A stretch of DNA of 34,394 nucleotides from Prochlorococcus sp. scB243_495L20. GTDB taxonomy: Bacteria; Cyanobacteriota; Cyanobacteriia; PCC-6307; Cyanobiaceae. Positions within the stretch are counted from its first letter, which is position 1, and each line of letters starts with the position of its first letter. The stretch spans positions 1 through 34,394 of the forward strand of contig JFLX01000115.1 of assembly GCA_000634215.1 (NCBI GenBank), written 5' to 3'. The notes under the pieces are model-generated. The model saw only the letters and a program-made list of their open reading frames with translations. It did not search any database and was not told where the DNA came from. Shown one piece after another: positions 1-5,708 of the stretch. The position numbers and the translations under genes are program-made.

Positions 1-972
1 TTATTATACATTTTTCTAGTGTTGATGTTTTTTCCCACTGGAAATTTATACTCATGGGAAAAAGTACTTGTTCCAGACTATGTAGATAAAAAAACAAAAT
101 CTCCTTGGAATTTTTCTGAGGACTTTGAAAATCAAGAAGAAGGAAAATTAAAACTCAACAAATTTACAATCAACGATAAGGGAGCAGGTTTAAAACCATT
201 TAGAATTAAAAAAGATCCTGATGGCAATAAGTATCTTGAAGTTACAGTGAAACATGGATGGAATATTGATAAAAAAGGAGGAGGAAAGGAAAAAACTGAA
301 AGAGCAGAATTTCAGACAAGGCAAAAAAAAACTTTAAATAAAGAAATATGGATTAGTTTTAAAACAAGACTACCTAAAGATTTTACCCATATAGACGACA
401 GGGTATTATTTTTTCAATTCAAAAACCAGCATGATCCTATGAAAAGGAGTCCTCTTTTAGGAATCAGGTTTTATAAAAATGGAAATAGTTTAAAAATAGG
501 GGGAGATACCGGAGGAAATGCAAGTAAATCTAGGAGTAAGGAGGAAAATTATATTCACGCCATCGGAGCAAAGTATAAAAACACAGGGGGAGATTGGTTT
601 GTCAGATGGGAAAAAGATAGAGAGGAAGATAAAATCAGGGATGAAGATGATTTCAAACTCACACCAAACAAACCATTTAGTGTGACTCCATTAGGTGAAT
701 GGAGCACATATAAGATTGGAATCTTTACTACAAAGGATGATGATGGTTTTGTCCAAGTTTATAAAGATAACGAATTAATATTCGATTATGAAGGTGTCAC
801 ATATGATTGGAGTGGTGGACGTTATACAGGAAGTTATATCAGAATCGGTATCTATCGAGATAAAAAATTTGGAATTGAATACCCCGATCAATCTATCCAT
901 TTTGATGATTTTATTGTCGTCTCAGATGAAAAAACTTTAGACCAATTGATCAGAAAAAATAAAAAAACCTAG
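1..972 (+). CDS. Secreted polysaccharide-lyase-like protein (heparin lyase I-like), 5' end cut off by the window
   Basis: The frame is open from base 1. The first residues (LLYIFLVLMFFPTGNLYS) look like the hydrophobic core and end of a signal peptide, so the true start lies upstream; GTG at 19 is only an internal candidate. The mature part of about 300 aa has the hallmarks of a jelly-roll polysaccharide lyase of the PF14099 type: a RAEFQTR stretch near residue 100, EWSTYKIGIFTTKDD followed by VQVYKDNELIFDYEG, then a glycine/tyrosine-rich strand ending in YIRIGIYRD and a final IHFDDFIV strand. I infer action on an acidic polysaccharide outside the cytoplasm. The family call rests on motif resemblance; a concanavalin-like lectin/glucanase is the alternative. 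No operon partner follows; the next gene is on the other strand. Confidence 0.68.
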   Translation, partial: LLYIFLVLMFFPTGNLYSWEKVLVPDYVDKKTKSPWNFSEDFENQEEGKLKLNKFTINDKGAGLKPFRIKKDPDGNKYLEVTVKHGWNIDKKGGGKEKTERAEFQTRQKKTLNKEIWISFKTRLPKDFTHIDDRVLFFQFKNQHDPMKRSPLLGIRFYKNGNSLKIGGDTGGNASKSRSKEENYIHAIGAKYKNTGGDWFVRWEKDREEDKIRDEDDFKLTPNKPFSVTPLGEWSTYKIGIFTTKDDDGFVQVYKDNELIFDYEGVTYDWSGGRYTGSYIRIGIYRDKKFGIEYPDQSIHFDDFIVVSDEKTLDQLIRKNKKT

Positions 973-1006
973 GGGACCAGAAAATTTGATCTCTCACAAC
1001 AAGTGA

Positions 1007-1180
1007 TTAAGTTGCAGCATCTTTTTTCGCCCATGTTTTATGTTTTCGGTCTAGATCAGAAACTAAATTTCTTTGATATGTCAACTTCAAGTGATTTTGA
1101 GCTAGCTGATCTTTAGCGACTTTCATATCATTTGAATAAAAATTTAATCGATCTAATTTTATCTCTTTTTTATTTTCCAT
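1007..1180 (-). CDS. Small hypothetical protein, 57 aa
   Basis: A clean frame from ATG (1178-1180) to TAA. It encodes a charged, hydrophilic 57-aa protein rich in Lys, Asp and Asn (starts MENKKEIKLDRLNFYSNDMK, ends HKTWAKKDAAT), with no membrane segment or Cys and probably helical. Its stop lies 34 bp from the stop of the lyase-like gene, so the two converge. I do not recognise the family. Support is an uninterrupted frame in AT-rich DNA where stops are frequent, and a protein-like composition; small proteins of this type are common in Prochlorococcus accessory regions. Confidence 0.5.
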   Translation of the reverse strand: MENKKEIKLDRLNFYSNDMKVAKDQLAQNHLKLTYQRNLVSDLDRKHKTWAKKDAAT

Positions 1181-1297
1181 AAATCTTTTTTCGAATGTTA
1201 AATTTCGATTAATTTATAAAATGCTTTTACAAAAACCCCCAGAAATTTAACTTTTTATTTGGCTTTGCTTAATTCATTCAAACAATTAAAGACATTT

Positions 1298-1363
1298 CTA
1301 AGGGATCTGCTGTCCAGCTATAGAAGCCCGCATCCAACCCCTATCTATTAAATTAATCAGCTC
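1298..1363 (-). pseudogene. Possible C-terminal remnant of a lost small gene
   Basis: On the minus strand, 21 codons between two stops read ELINLIDRGWMRASIAGQQI plus a final P. The composition (Trp, Gly, Arg, Gln pairs) and the locally higher GC look more like real coding sequence than the surrounding AT-rich spacer. There is no start codon and the upstream frame is closed. I infer the tail of a decayed gene; chance is a fair alternative at this length. Confidence 0.25.
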
Positions 1364-1420
1364 TTAATTTTTAACATAAATTTGTGAGTTGTCATATTGA
1401 CGTATGAACAAAGTCTACTT

Positions 1421-1478
1421 ACCCCATACCACCCATGACTTTCCTAAATAGGAACTTTGATGGATAATAAATTTATAG
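1421..1478. repeat. Dispersed 58-bp repeat, copy 1
   Basis: Begins ACCCCATACCACCCATGACT and ends GGATAATAAATTTATAG. The same sequence recurs at 4984-5041 with only a few changes. It contains the inverted repeat TTCCTA-AA-TAGGAA, intact in this copy. Both copies lie in spacers among small genes. Confidence 0.8.
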
Positions 1479-1513
1479 TTATTCATTGCTTAAATCAATC
1501 TATAAACTGTCAT

Positions 1514-1541
1514 AGTGACTAGCAAGTGACTAGCAACTAGC
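1514..1541. repeat. 11-bp tandem repeat, 2.5 copies
   Basis: AGTGACTAGCA occurs twice exactly (1514-1524, 1525-1535), followed by a partial unit ACTAGC (1536-1541). The period is about one helical turn. It lies between the 58-bp repeat and the EVE-like fragment. Confidence 0.7.
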
Positions 1542-1561
1542 TTTTTCTCAAACTTATTGAT

Positions 1562-1606
1562 ATGACTGAAATAAATTACTGGCTAATGAACCATGTACCA
1601 GCTTGA
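1562..1606 (+). pseudogene. Possible 5' fragment of an EVE-domain gene
   Basis: A 14-codon frame starting ATGACTGAA reads MTEINYWLMNHVPA and then stops. The intact EVE gene at 10004 starts MTDKQPSYWLMKSEPDAY. The two share the 14-nt string TACTGGCTAATGAA and a following CCAG, at matching positions. Nothing downstream resembles the rest of an EVE domain. I infer a decayed fragment; a chance match of this length is possible but less likely given the same reading frame. Confidence 0.35.
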
Positions 1607-1732
1607 TATAACTAGGTTTTTTGAAATTTATAAAGTTTTACTCTAGCAAAATTTTAGCAAAACTAATAAATATAAAGCATCCATTGAGGTAAAGATTTAG
1701 GATAATTTGTGATTGACATTCGATCTAAACTT

Positions 1733-1757
1733 AGAGGGATAAAACCCTCTTTTTTTT
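1733..1757 (+). terminator. Rho-independent terminator
   Basis: AGAGGG, loop ATAAAA, CCCTCT, then a run of eight T. Oriented for plus-strand transcription. It ends just before the ATG at 1759 and no plus-strand gene lies directly upstream, so it would end read-through or a short untranslated RNA from the 1600-1730 region. Confidence 0.65.
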
Positions 1758-1758
1758 G

Positions 1759-1932
1759 ATGAGAAACAAATTTAAAAGATCAGCTTTTTTTGATATGTCT
1801 GATGACCTTTTCTATCGAATATCATTAATAGGATTTTTAGTTGTTTTTAGCTCAATGGTATTTTTCCTAACGAAATATAGAGAAAAAAAAGTTAATAATA
1901 TAAGCCAGATTTCCATAACTGAACAAATTTAA
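1759..1932 (+). CDS. Small single-pass membrane protein, 57 aa
   Basis: ATG to TAA, 57 aa, starting MRNKFKRSAFFDMSDDLFYR. A basic N-terminus is followed by one hydrophobic segment (about residues 21-39, ISLIGFLVVFSSMVFFL) and a charged C-terminal tail (TKYREKKVN...), typical of a tail- or signal-anchored small membrane protein. The start abuts the T-run of a terminator, so its own ribosome site is poor; the second Met at residue 13 is a possible alternative start. It lies 14 bp before the next membrane-protein gene in the same direction. Function unknown. Confidence 0.5.
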   Translation: MRNKFKRSAFFDMSDDLFYRISLIGFLVVFSSMVFFLTKYREKKVNNISQISITEQI

Positions 1933-1946
1933 TTTTTAAAGCAGTA

Positions 1947-2303
1947 ATGCAAAGATTTATAATTTCACCGTTATTTGCTTTATCTAGGTTTTTTATAAAT
2001 ATTTACGGTATATTTTTAAAGTTTTTTCTTCAATTAAATGGTGGTTATTGGTCAAGAATTGGTTTAGCCGAAAATATTACAGAGGAAAGAATAAAAAAAA
2101 GAAGATTTTATATCCTGCCTTTTTATATTCTTCTAGCTTTATTGTTTGGATTACTATCTGCTCTATATTGGTATTTTGTTATTCTCCATGTGCCACTTTC
2201 AATAGAAAGATATTTAAGTCCATTGAATAACAATATTGCTTTAATAATTGCTTTTGCTACTTTCTTTGGTTGGCTTTATATTCTTTGTAAAACAAACAAA
2301 TAA
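1947..2303 (+). CDS. Hypothetical multi-pass membrane protein, 118 aa
   Basis: Encodes 118 aa with a hydrophobic N-terminal stretch (residues 3-27), a basic loop containing ITEERIKKRR near residues 44-53, and two strong membrane helices (about 54-80 and 94-113). The N-terminus resembles an uncleaved anchor, giving three predicted passes. I do not recognise a named domain. It follows the 57-aa membrane protein by 14 bp and may share its transcript. Codon use fits the AT-rich host. Confidence 0.6.
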   Translation: MQRFIISPLFALSRFFINIYGIFLKFFLQLNGGYWSRIGLAENITEERIKKRRFYILPFYILLALLFGLLSALYWYFVILHVPLSIERYLSPLNNNIALIIAFATFFGWLYILCKTNK

Positions 2304-2378
2304 AATGCTTACTGAGAGATGATGTGGTCCGCGGATTAAAGATTTAATTAATCATGATTAAATCATTCTTAAGGATTC

Positions 2379-2555
2379 ATGCAAAATATTTATGACCGAT
2401 TAATTTATATTTACGACAGTTCTGGTGATCGACTCGACCAAGGTTGACCAACTAGATCTTCACTAATCCATGGTCTGCAACACCAAGGTAAATTAACTTA
2501 TCTAACCTTTACGGTAAGAAAGTTAAGTGATCAGAAATTAATCTTTCGGGATTAA
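2379..2555 (+). pseudogene. Possible small gene interrupted by one nonsense codon
   Basis: ATG at 2379 opens MQNIYDRLIYIYDSSGDRLD, then QG and a TGA at codon 23. The same frame continues for 35 codons (PTRSSLIHGLQHQGKLTYLT...) to a TAA. A single TGG-to-TGA change would restore a 58-aa protein with Trp at position 23. Local GC is higher than in neighbouring spacer. The end overlaps the stem-loop at 2536-2557, which fits a structured RNA equally well. Low confidence. Confidence 0.3.
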
Positions 2556-2557
2556 TT
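2536..2557 (+). ncRNA. Perfect stem-loop, possible element of an untranslated RNA
   Basis: AATTAATC (2536-2543), loop TTTCGG, GATTAATT (2550-2557). The stem can extend outward to CAG/CTG with one bulged A. The loop contains UUCG. There is no T-run after it, so it is not a terminator by itself. No known RNA family recognised. Confidence 0.35.
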
Positions 2558-2689
2558 CTGAACTATCTTAAAAATTAAGTCGTTTGTAAAGCATGAAGAA
2601 GTGAGTTATCACTTTTACATTCAAAACTAATTTCTAAGAAAAATTCTTAATCTGATTATTAAATAGATCTCCTTTCTGTCGTCACCATT

Positions 2690-2719
2690 TAAAAAAGACC
2701 TGTAAAAGGGTCTTTTTTT
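2690..2719. terminator. Strong terminator, works on both strands
   Basis: AAAAAAGACC, loop of about 7 nt, GGGTCTTTTTTT. The A-run and T-run flank a GACC/GGTC core, so it would terminate plus-strand transcripts from the 2300-2690 region and minus-strand transcripts from the 2771-3089 pair of genes. Confidence 0.8.
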
Positions 2720-2770
2720 ATGTCTTAAATTTTATTTATATACTGTTAATCCACAAATAATTAAATATTT

Positions 2771-2902
2771 TTATCTCGCTCTTTCGCGATCAGTTAATGC
2801 TTTTTCAAAAGTAAAAAAGAAAGTACAAATGCTATTCAATGCAACCAACAAAAGAATTACTGATCTTCCATGTTGATTTAATTGAAGTGATCTTTGAGTC
2901 AT
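2771..2902 (-). CDS. Small membrane protein, 43 aa
   Basis: Minus-strand frame ending in TAA. The chosen start is ATG at 2900-2902 (MTQRSLQLNQHGRS...), 4 nt after the stop of the upstream 60-aa gene, fitting translational coupling. An ATG at 2918-2920 would add MKIIKS and overlap that gene. One hydrophobic segment (ILLLVALNSICTFFFTF) is followed by a charged tail ending TDRERAR. No known family; the order of a soluble 60-aa gene then a small membrane protein suggests a two-gene operon ending at the terminator at 2690-2719. Confidence 0.55.
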   Translation of the reverse strand: MTQRSLQLNQHGRSVILLLVALNSICTFFFTFEKALTDRERAR

Positions 2903-2906
2903 ACTT

Positions 2907-3089
2907 TTAATAATCTTCATTGTAATCGGATGGACTACCAGTTAAAGAACAAACAACTGATTCCTCTTTTTTCATTTCTTTTATTTCAATTATTGGTCTG
3001 CCCATTTTCTTAAGAACATCTATATCTTCTTTAGTCTGACAGCGAGCAATTATGTTTCCTTTTTGATCAAAGCAACTGTAGTAAGTCAT
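2907..3089 (-). CDS. Conserved-looking small protein, 60 aa
   Basis: Encodes MTYYSCFDQKGNIIARCQTK and onward for 60 aa. The N-terminal half reads as a small beta-rich unit (YYSCFDQKGNIIARCQT), the middle as a helix (KEDIDVLKKMG) and then a strand (RPIIEIKEM), ending in a Ser/Asp-rich tail. There are three Cys (residues 6, 17, 47). No export signal, so presumably cytoplasmic. The compact alpha/beta pattern makes it a convincing gene though I cannot assign a family. It is followed at 4 nt by the 43-aa membrane protein. Confidence 0.6.
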   Translation of the reverse strand: MTYYSCFDQKGNIIARCQTKEDIDVLKKMGRPIIEIKEMKKEESVVCSLTGSPSDYNEDY

Positions 3090-3316
3090 TTTATTAAATG
3101 CAATTTAAAGTTCATGGTTGATTTCAGTTGTAGCAACGCAACCGACTCATGACAACCATATTTCTAATTTAGGTCAGCCATAGATTTAAATGGCAAAAAA
3201 AACATACCTCTTTCCGTACCTAAATGTTCCTCAAACCGCACACATTAGATACGCAGTGTTTTAGTCAAATCAATTAGAACTAAGAGGTAGTTAAACAAAT
3301 ATACAAAGGAGAATTT

Positions 3317-3454
3317 ATGAGTGGAGATTTTGAGACTCTTGAAATTAATCAACCAAAAATTAAATATTTAAAACCAGAAGATAATACAAAATGGTTAGAC
3401 AAATTAATTAATAATATTGAGGACATGAAGAAGAAGATATCAAAAGATTCTTAG
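3317..3454 (+). CDS. Small hydrophilic protein, 45 aa
   Basis: ATG at 3317 is preceded by a strong ribosome binding site (AAAGGAGAA, about 3306-3313), unusual in this region and the main reason for the call. The product starts MSGDFETLEINQPKIKYLKP and ends in a Lys-rich amphipathic helix (WLDKLINNIEDMKKKISK). No membrane segment or Cys. Function unknown. It stands alone, with the next small gene 135 bp downstream. Confidence 0.6.
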   Translation: MSGDFETLEINQPKIKYLKPEDNTKWLDKLINNIEDMKKKISKDS

Positions 3455-3589
3455 AAATTTAAGAAATAAACTTTTTTATTTGATCTTTAGTTTGAATGAA
3501 AAGAAATTCAAAAAAGAATTTAAATTTTGTATTTAAGGTAACCGCTTTTTTGTGAGCATTATTCAGAATAAGAGTCCGACTATTTTTTT

Positions 3590-3733
3590 ATGCAAAAAAA
3601 GTTAGATGAAAATTCTTATGAAAAAAGAATTGAAAATATAGAAAAAGGAAAATCTTATTTAAAAAGTAATGGATTTTTTAAATCAAAATCTAATCTATTC
3701 GAAGACATACAAAGATTTATCTATAAAAGGTAA
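3590..3733 (+). CDS. Small basic protein, 47 aa
   Basis: ATG at 3590 to TAA, 47 aa, starting MQKKLDENSYEKRIENIEKG and ending FEDIQRFIYKR. Very Lys-rich, predicted helical, with no membrane segment. The start lies in an A/T-run with no clear ribosome site. Unrecognised; it could be a spurious frame in A-rich DNA, but the regular helical pattern and aromatic residues argue for a gene. Confidence 0.4.
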   Translation: MQKKLDENSYEKRIENIEKGKSYLKSNGFFKSKSNLFEDIQRFIYKR

Positions 3734-3851
3734 TTTAAAAAATATTTTTTACTTTTGATTAATTAAATCTCTCCATAAGCAAGCCATCACATAAAAGAAA
3801 GAAAGACTTGAAAAGGTAAAGAGAAAAAAAGAATGGGTCAATTTTCTATAA

Positions 3852-3956
3852 CTAAATTAGACCAAATAATCCTGCAGTAAAACCAACAGCCGAAAAGAAT
3901 GTGAACTCAATCAAATCTCTTGGGGCAGAGTTCATAAATAAACCGATTTGAGTCAT
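3852..3956 (-). CDS. Tiny membrane protein, 34 aa
   Basis: ATG at 3954-3956, 4 nt after the stop of the upstream 64-aa gene, so probably translationally coupled. It reads MTQIGLFMNSAPRDLIEFTF and continues as one hydrophobic helix (FFSAVGFTAGLFGLI) to the stop. The Gly/Ala/Phe-rich helix resembles small thylakoid or plasma-membrane subunits, but I see no chlorophyll-binding motif of the high-light-inducible type. Function unknown. Confidence 0.5.
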   Translation of the reverse strand: MTQIGLFMNSAPRDLIEFTFFSAVGFTAGLFGLI

Positions 3957-3960
3957 TATT

Positions 3961-4155
3961 TTATGACTTGAGAGAATCTTTTAAATCAAACTTTTCAGCT
4001 TTTTCAATTTGACACTCAGTATCATCTTCAGCACATTTAATTTCAGCTTTTTTGTTCATGTGGCTGCTACAACCGCCTGCTATAACTGGTAAACCGGTCG
4101 TAGCCGTAAAACCAGTTAAACATGCAAAAGCTATATAAGGAAAAAGTCTTTTCAT
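3961..4155 (-). CDS. Small exported protein, possibly a lipoprotein, 64 aa
   Basis: A classic signal peptide: MKRLFPYIAFACLTGF, then a Thr/Gly-rich stretch and PVIAGGCSSH, with a possible lipobox Cys at residue 29 (AGGC is not the best consensus). The mature part is short, charged and has two further Cys eight residues apart (C40 and C48, in CAEDDTEC), which may form a disulfide outside the cytoplasm. First gene of a two-gene unit with the 34-aa membrane protein. No known family. Confidence 0.6.
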   Translation of the reverse strand: MKRLFPYIAFACLTGFTATTGLPVIAGGCSSHMNKKAEIKCAEDDTECQIEKAEKFDLKDSLKS

Positions 4156-4355
4156 TAATTGTTACTTTATGTAAACTTATTATGTTACATAAAAAGCTCA
4201 AGTGTGAGTAGCTGACAATTCGCGTACACCCTATACCAATCATCTAAAGTGATTTAGCAAACCTATGAGTTTTATATTTATCTGAGTATTTTTACTTATA
4301 TGTTGAGTTGAAGACTTTAAATAATTAATGTTTGTTTTGGGTTTATATATAAGTC

Positions 4356-4511
4356 ATGGATAAAGAACATTTAATTGATTTAATATCTAATAGCATTATT
4401 TCTGAGATTAAAGATCTCGAAATTAATGAAGAAAAATTGATTGCAAATAATTATTTAAATAATCTGAATTTAAATCAGCTTAGAATAATTTCTAAAGAAT
4501 TTATTTTGTAA
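4356..4511 (+). CDS. Small acidic helical protein, 51 aa
   Basis: ATG at 4356, TAA at 4509-4511. It starts MDKEHLIDLISNSIISEIKD and is almost entirely amphipathic helix with regularly spaced Leu/Ile (LIANNYLNNLNLNQLRII). No Cys, Trp or membrane segment. The pattern fits a small dimerising or partner-binding protein, but no function can be named. It precedes two more small same-strand genes (4594, 4780). Confidence 0.5.
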   Translation: MDKEHLIDLISNSIISEIKDLEINEEKLIANNYLNNLNLNQLRIISKEFIL

Positions 4512-4593
4512 TTTTTTTTGAATATTTATTTAAATAAATGAGATTTTCTTTACTATCATTTGAATTTTAATAAGTTAATACCTTTTAATTAAT

Positions 4594-4779
4594 ATGAATG
4601 ATTCGGAAGAATTTAAACCTAGCCTTAAACAAATAAATGAGGATATCAGACCTACATGGGAAGATATCAAAAAACAATCAGAAGTTTTAGTTAACAAACT
4701 TGGTTGCCCTAGATCATTTGTAGGAGGGATGCTTCATGCAATAGCAAGCGACTTCTCTGATATGAAAACTTGGGAATAA
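4594..4779 (+). CDS. Conserved-looking small protein, 61 aa
   Basis: Encodes 61 aa starting MNDSEEFKPSLKQINEDIRP. A predominantly helical, acidic protein with a distinctive WEDIKKQSEVLVNKLGCPRS then FVGGMLHAIASDF core that looks like a folded helical domain. No export signal. Its stop codon is immediately followed by the ATG of the next gene (4777-4779 TAA, 4780 ATG), so the two are almost certainly co-translated. Family unknown to me. Confidence 0.6.
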   Translation: MNDSEEFKPSLKQINEDIRPTWEDIKKQSEVLVNKLGCPRSFVGGMLHAIASDFSDMKTWE

Positions 4780-4929
4780 ATGAAAAACTTATTACTTACA
4801 CCACTTTTCAAACTATTCAAAAAAAGCACTTTCCTCTTATCACTAAATCAAAACTCGTGCCCTGTTTTAGATGCTGAAGACATAAAAAAGCAAGAACAGA
4901 AAGAAGCTATTGAAAGGTTGTACCCGTAA
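4780..4929 (+). CDS. Small protein with a hydrophobic basic N-terminus, 49 aa
   Basis: Starts directly after the preceding stop (no gap), MKNLLLTPLFKLFKKSTFLL. The N-terminal 22 residues are an amphipathic or weakly membrane-binding basic helix; the C-terminal half is charged (DAEDIKKQEQKEAIERLYP) with one Cys at residue 27. Immediate adjacency to the 61-aa gene is the best evidence that it is expressed. Function unknown. Confidence 0.5.
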   Translation: MKNLLLTPLFKLFKKSTFLLSLNQNSCPVLDAEDIKKQEQKEAIERLYP

Positions 4930-4983
4930 ACTTTTAACAGAAATGTATCACATCATATATACGATGCAGCTCGGTCCTATGCA

Positions 4984-5041
4984 CCCCCATACCACCCATC
5001 ACTTTCCTAAATAAGAACTTTGATGGATAATAAATTTATAA
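4984..5041. repeat. Dispersed 58-bp repeat, copy 2
   Basis: Matches 1421-1478 almost base for base (ACCCCCATACCACCCATCAC... to ...AATAAATTTATAA). The central inverted repeat is broken here by one change (TAAG instead of TAGG). A second shared string, TTGATATGACTGAA, follows both copies: 1558-1570 after copy 1 and about 5095-5107 after copy 2. Confidence 0.8.
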
Positions 5042-5118
5042 CCGAAAAAGTTTAAATAACACTTCCTCCAAGCTTCAAAAATCACCAAGGTCCCTTGATA
5101 TGACTGAAGAAAAGTTTT

Positions 5119-5140
5119 GGTGCAAGTAGTAAGCGTTTCA
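5119..5140. repeat. 22-nt junction repeat, copy 1
   Basis: GGTGCAAGTAGTAAGCGTTT followed by CA. Copy 2 at 5687-5708 differs at one base. In both, the last three bases are the reverse complement of the TGA stop of the adjacent minus-strand gene, so two unrelated genes end with the same 3' sequence. Confidence 0.85.
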
Positions 5141-5542
5141 TCTAGGAAGTATTCTATTTAATTCGGGATATTCAATTCTTAATTCTTCTATAAATGCATC
5201 AACGGTCTTTGATATCTCGTCAGTAGTATTCAAAATAGAATTTTTATATTTTAGATATTCGGAAACTTGAAATAATTTCATAGTTGATTTTGTTAAAAGT
5301 AATGTTGCAAGAGGAGATTTATCTGCCAATTTAGTTGAAGGAAAATATTTTATAGTTTCAGGATAAGTTTTTTCCATATCCTCAATATAGTCTTCTATCT
5401 TTTCATTTAATTCATCATATTTTGATGATAAAAACTTTTTGGTATTTAAATATTCAAAACCTGCGAATAAAAAACCAATAGGAAAACTTAAAAATAATAT
5501 TGAAAGAGAAAGCCTAAGAAGATTTTGGGAAAATTTTTCCAT
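5138..5542 (-). CDS. Hypothetical membrane-anchored protein, 134 aa
   Basis: Start taken at ATG 5540-5542 (MEKFSQNLLRLS); a TTG four codons upstream is the only longer option. One N-terminal membrane segment (about residues 9-30, LSLSILFLSFPIGFLFAGF) is followed by a long soluble, helical, Glu/Lys-rich region with coiled-coil character (KYDELNEKIEDYIEDMEKTY) and ending YPELNRILPR. The topology suggests an anchored helical domain. No family recognised. The stop codon is inside a 22-nt sequence shared with the next gene's 3' end, and a 13-nt element upstream (5659-5671) is shared with that gene too, so it looks like one unit of a cassette pair. Confidence 0.55.
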   Translation of the reverse strand: MEKFSQNLLRLSLSILFLSFPIGFLFAGFEYLNTKKFLSSKYDELNEKIEDYIEDMEKTYPETIKYFPSTKLADKSPLATLLLTKSTMKLFQVSEYLKYKNSILNTTDEISKTVDAFIEELRIEYPELNRILPR

Positions 5543-5658
5543 AGAAATAATCAATTAAATTTATTTAAAACATATCAAGGTTAAAAGTAAGTAAAGCATG
5601 TAATATTTTTGCTTTCTTCTTCCGATCTACTGAAATATTTAATTTTTATAATTTCTAT

Positions 5659-5671
5659 ATCGACTGTCAAT
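5659..5671. repeat. 13-nt dyad upstream element, copy 1
   Basis: ATCGACTGTCAAT on the plus strand, ATTGACAGTCGAT as read toward the minus-strand gene at 5138-5542. An imperfect palindrome around a central A/T. Identical to 6134-6146 upstream of the next minus-strand gene. It could be an operator or one half of a recombination junction. Confidence 0.75.
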
Positions 5672-5686
5672 CGTATTTAATATAGC

Positions 5687-5708
5687 GGTGCAATTAGTAA
5701 GCGTTTCA
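5687..5708. repeat. 22-nt junction repeat, copy 2
   Basis: GGTGCAATTAGTAAGCGTTT followed by CA. 21 of 22 bases match 5119-5140. It lies 15 nt after the 13-nt element at 5659-5671, so both repeat types meet here, between the two cassettes. Confidence 0.85.

Larger units (their letters stand above)
1181..1732. other. 550-bp non-coding stretch with repeats and gene remnants
   Basis: No complete gene seen. It holds a 21-codon protein-like remnant (1298-1363, minus), one copy of a dispersed 58-bp repeat (1421-1478), an 11-bp tandem repeat (1514-1541) and a short piece resembling the start of an EVE-domain gene (1562-1606). Each is listed separately. The rest is AT-rich sequence with no hairpin or frame I can support. 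Confidence 0.6.
2304..2689. other. Non-coding stretch with a strong stem-loop and a possible broken ORF
   Basis: No intact gene of useful length. The segment 2379-2555 reads as a 58-codon frame broken by one in-frame TGA. A perfect 8-bp stem AATTAATC/GATTAATT with a TTTCGG loop lies at 2536-2557, and a terminator follows at 2690. The stretch could be an untranslated RNA ending at that terminator or a decayed gene; sequence alone does not decide. Confidence 0.5.

Noticed and set aside
2048-2230. Second 60-codon frame inside the 118-aa membrane-protein gene
   Set aside because: Overlaps the better frame on the same strand; it has a poor protein-like pattern and no start signal.
2304-2720. tmRNA or another known structured RNA
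   Set aside because: No tag-peptide frame or acceptor arm is present and no family motif is recognised; only a generic stem-loop and terminator are supported.
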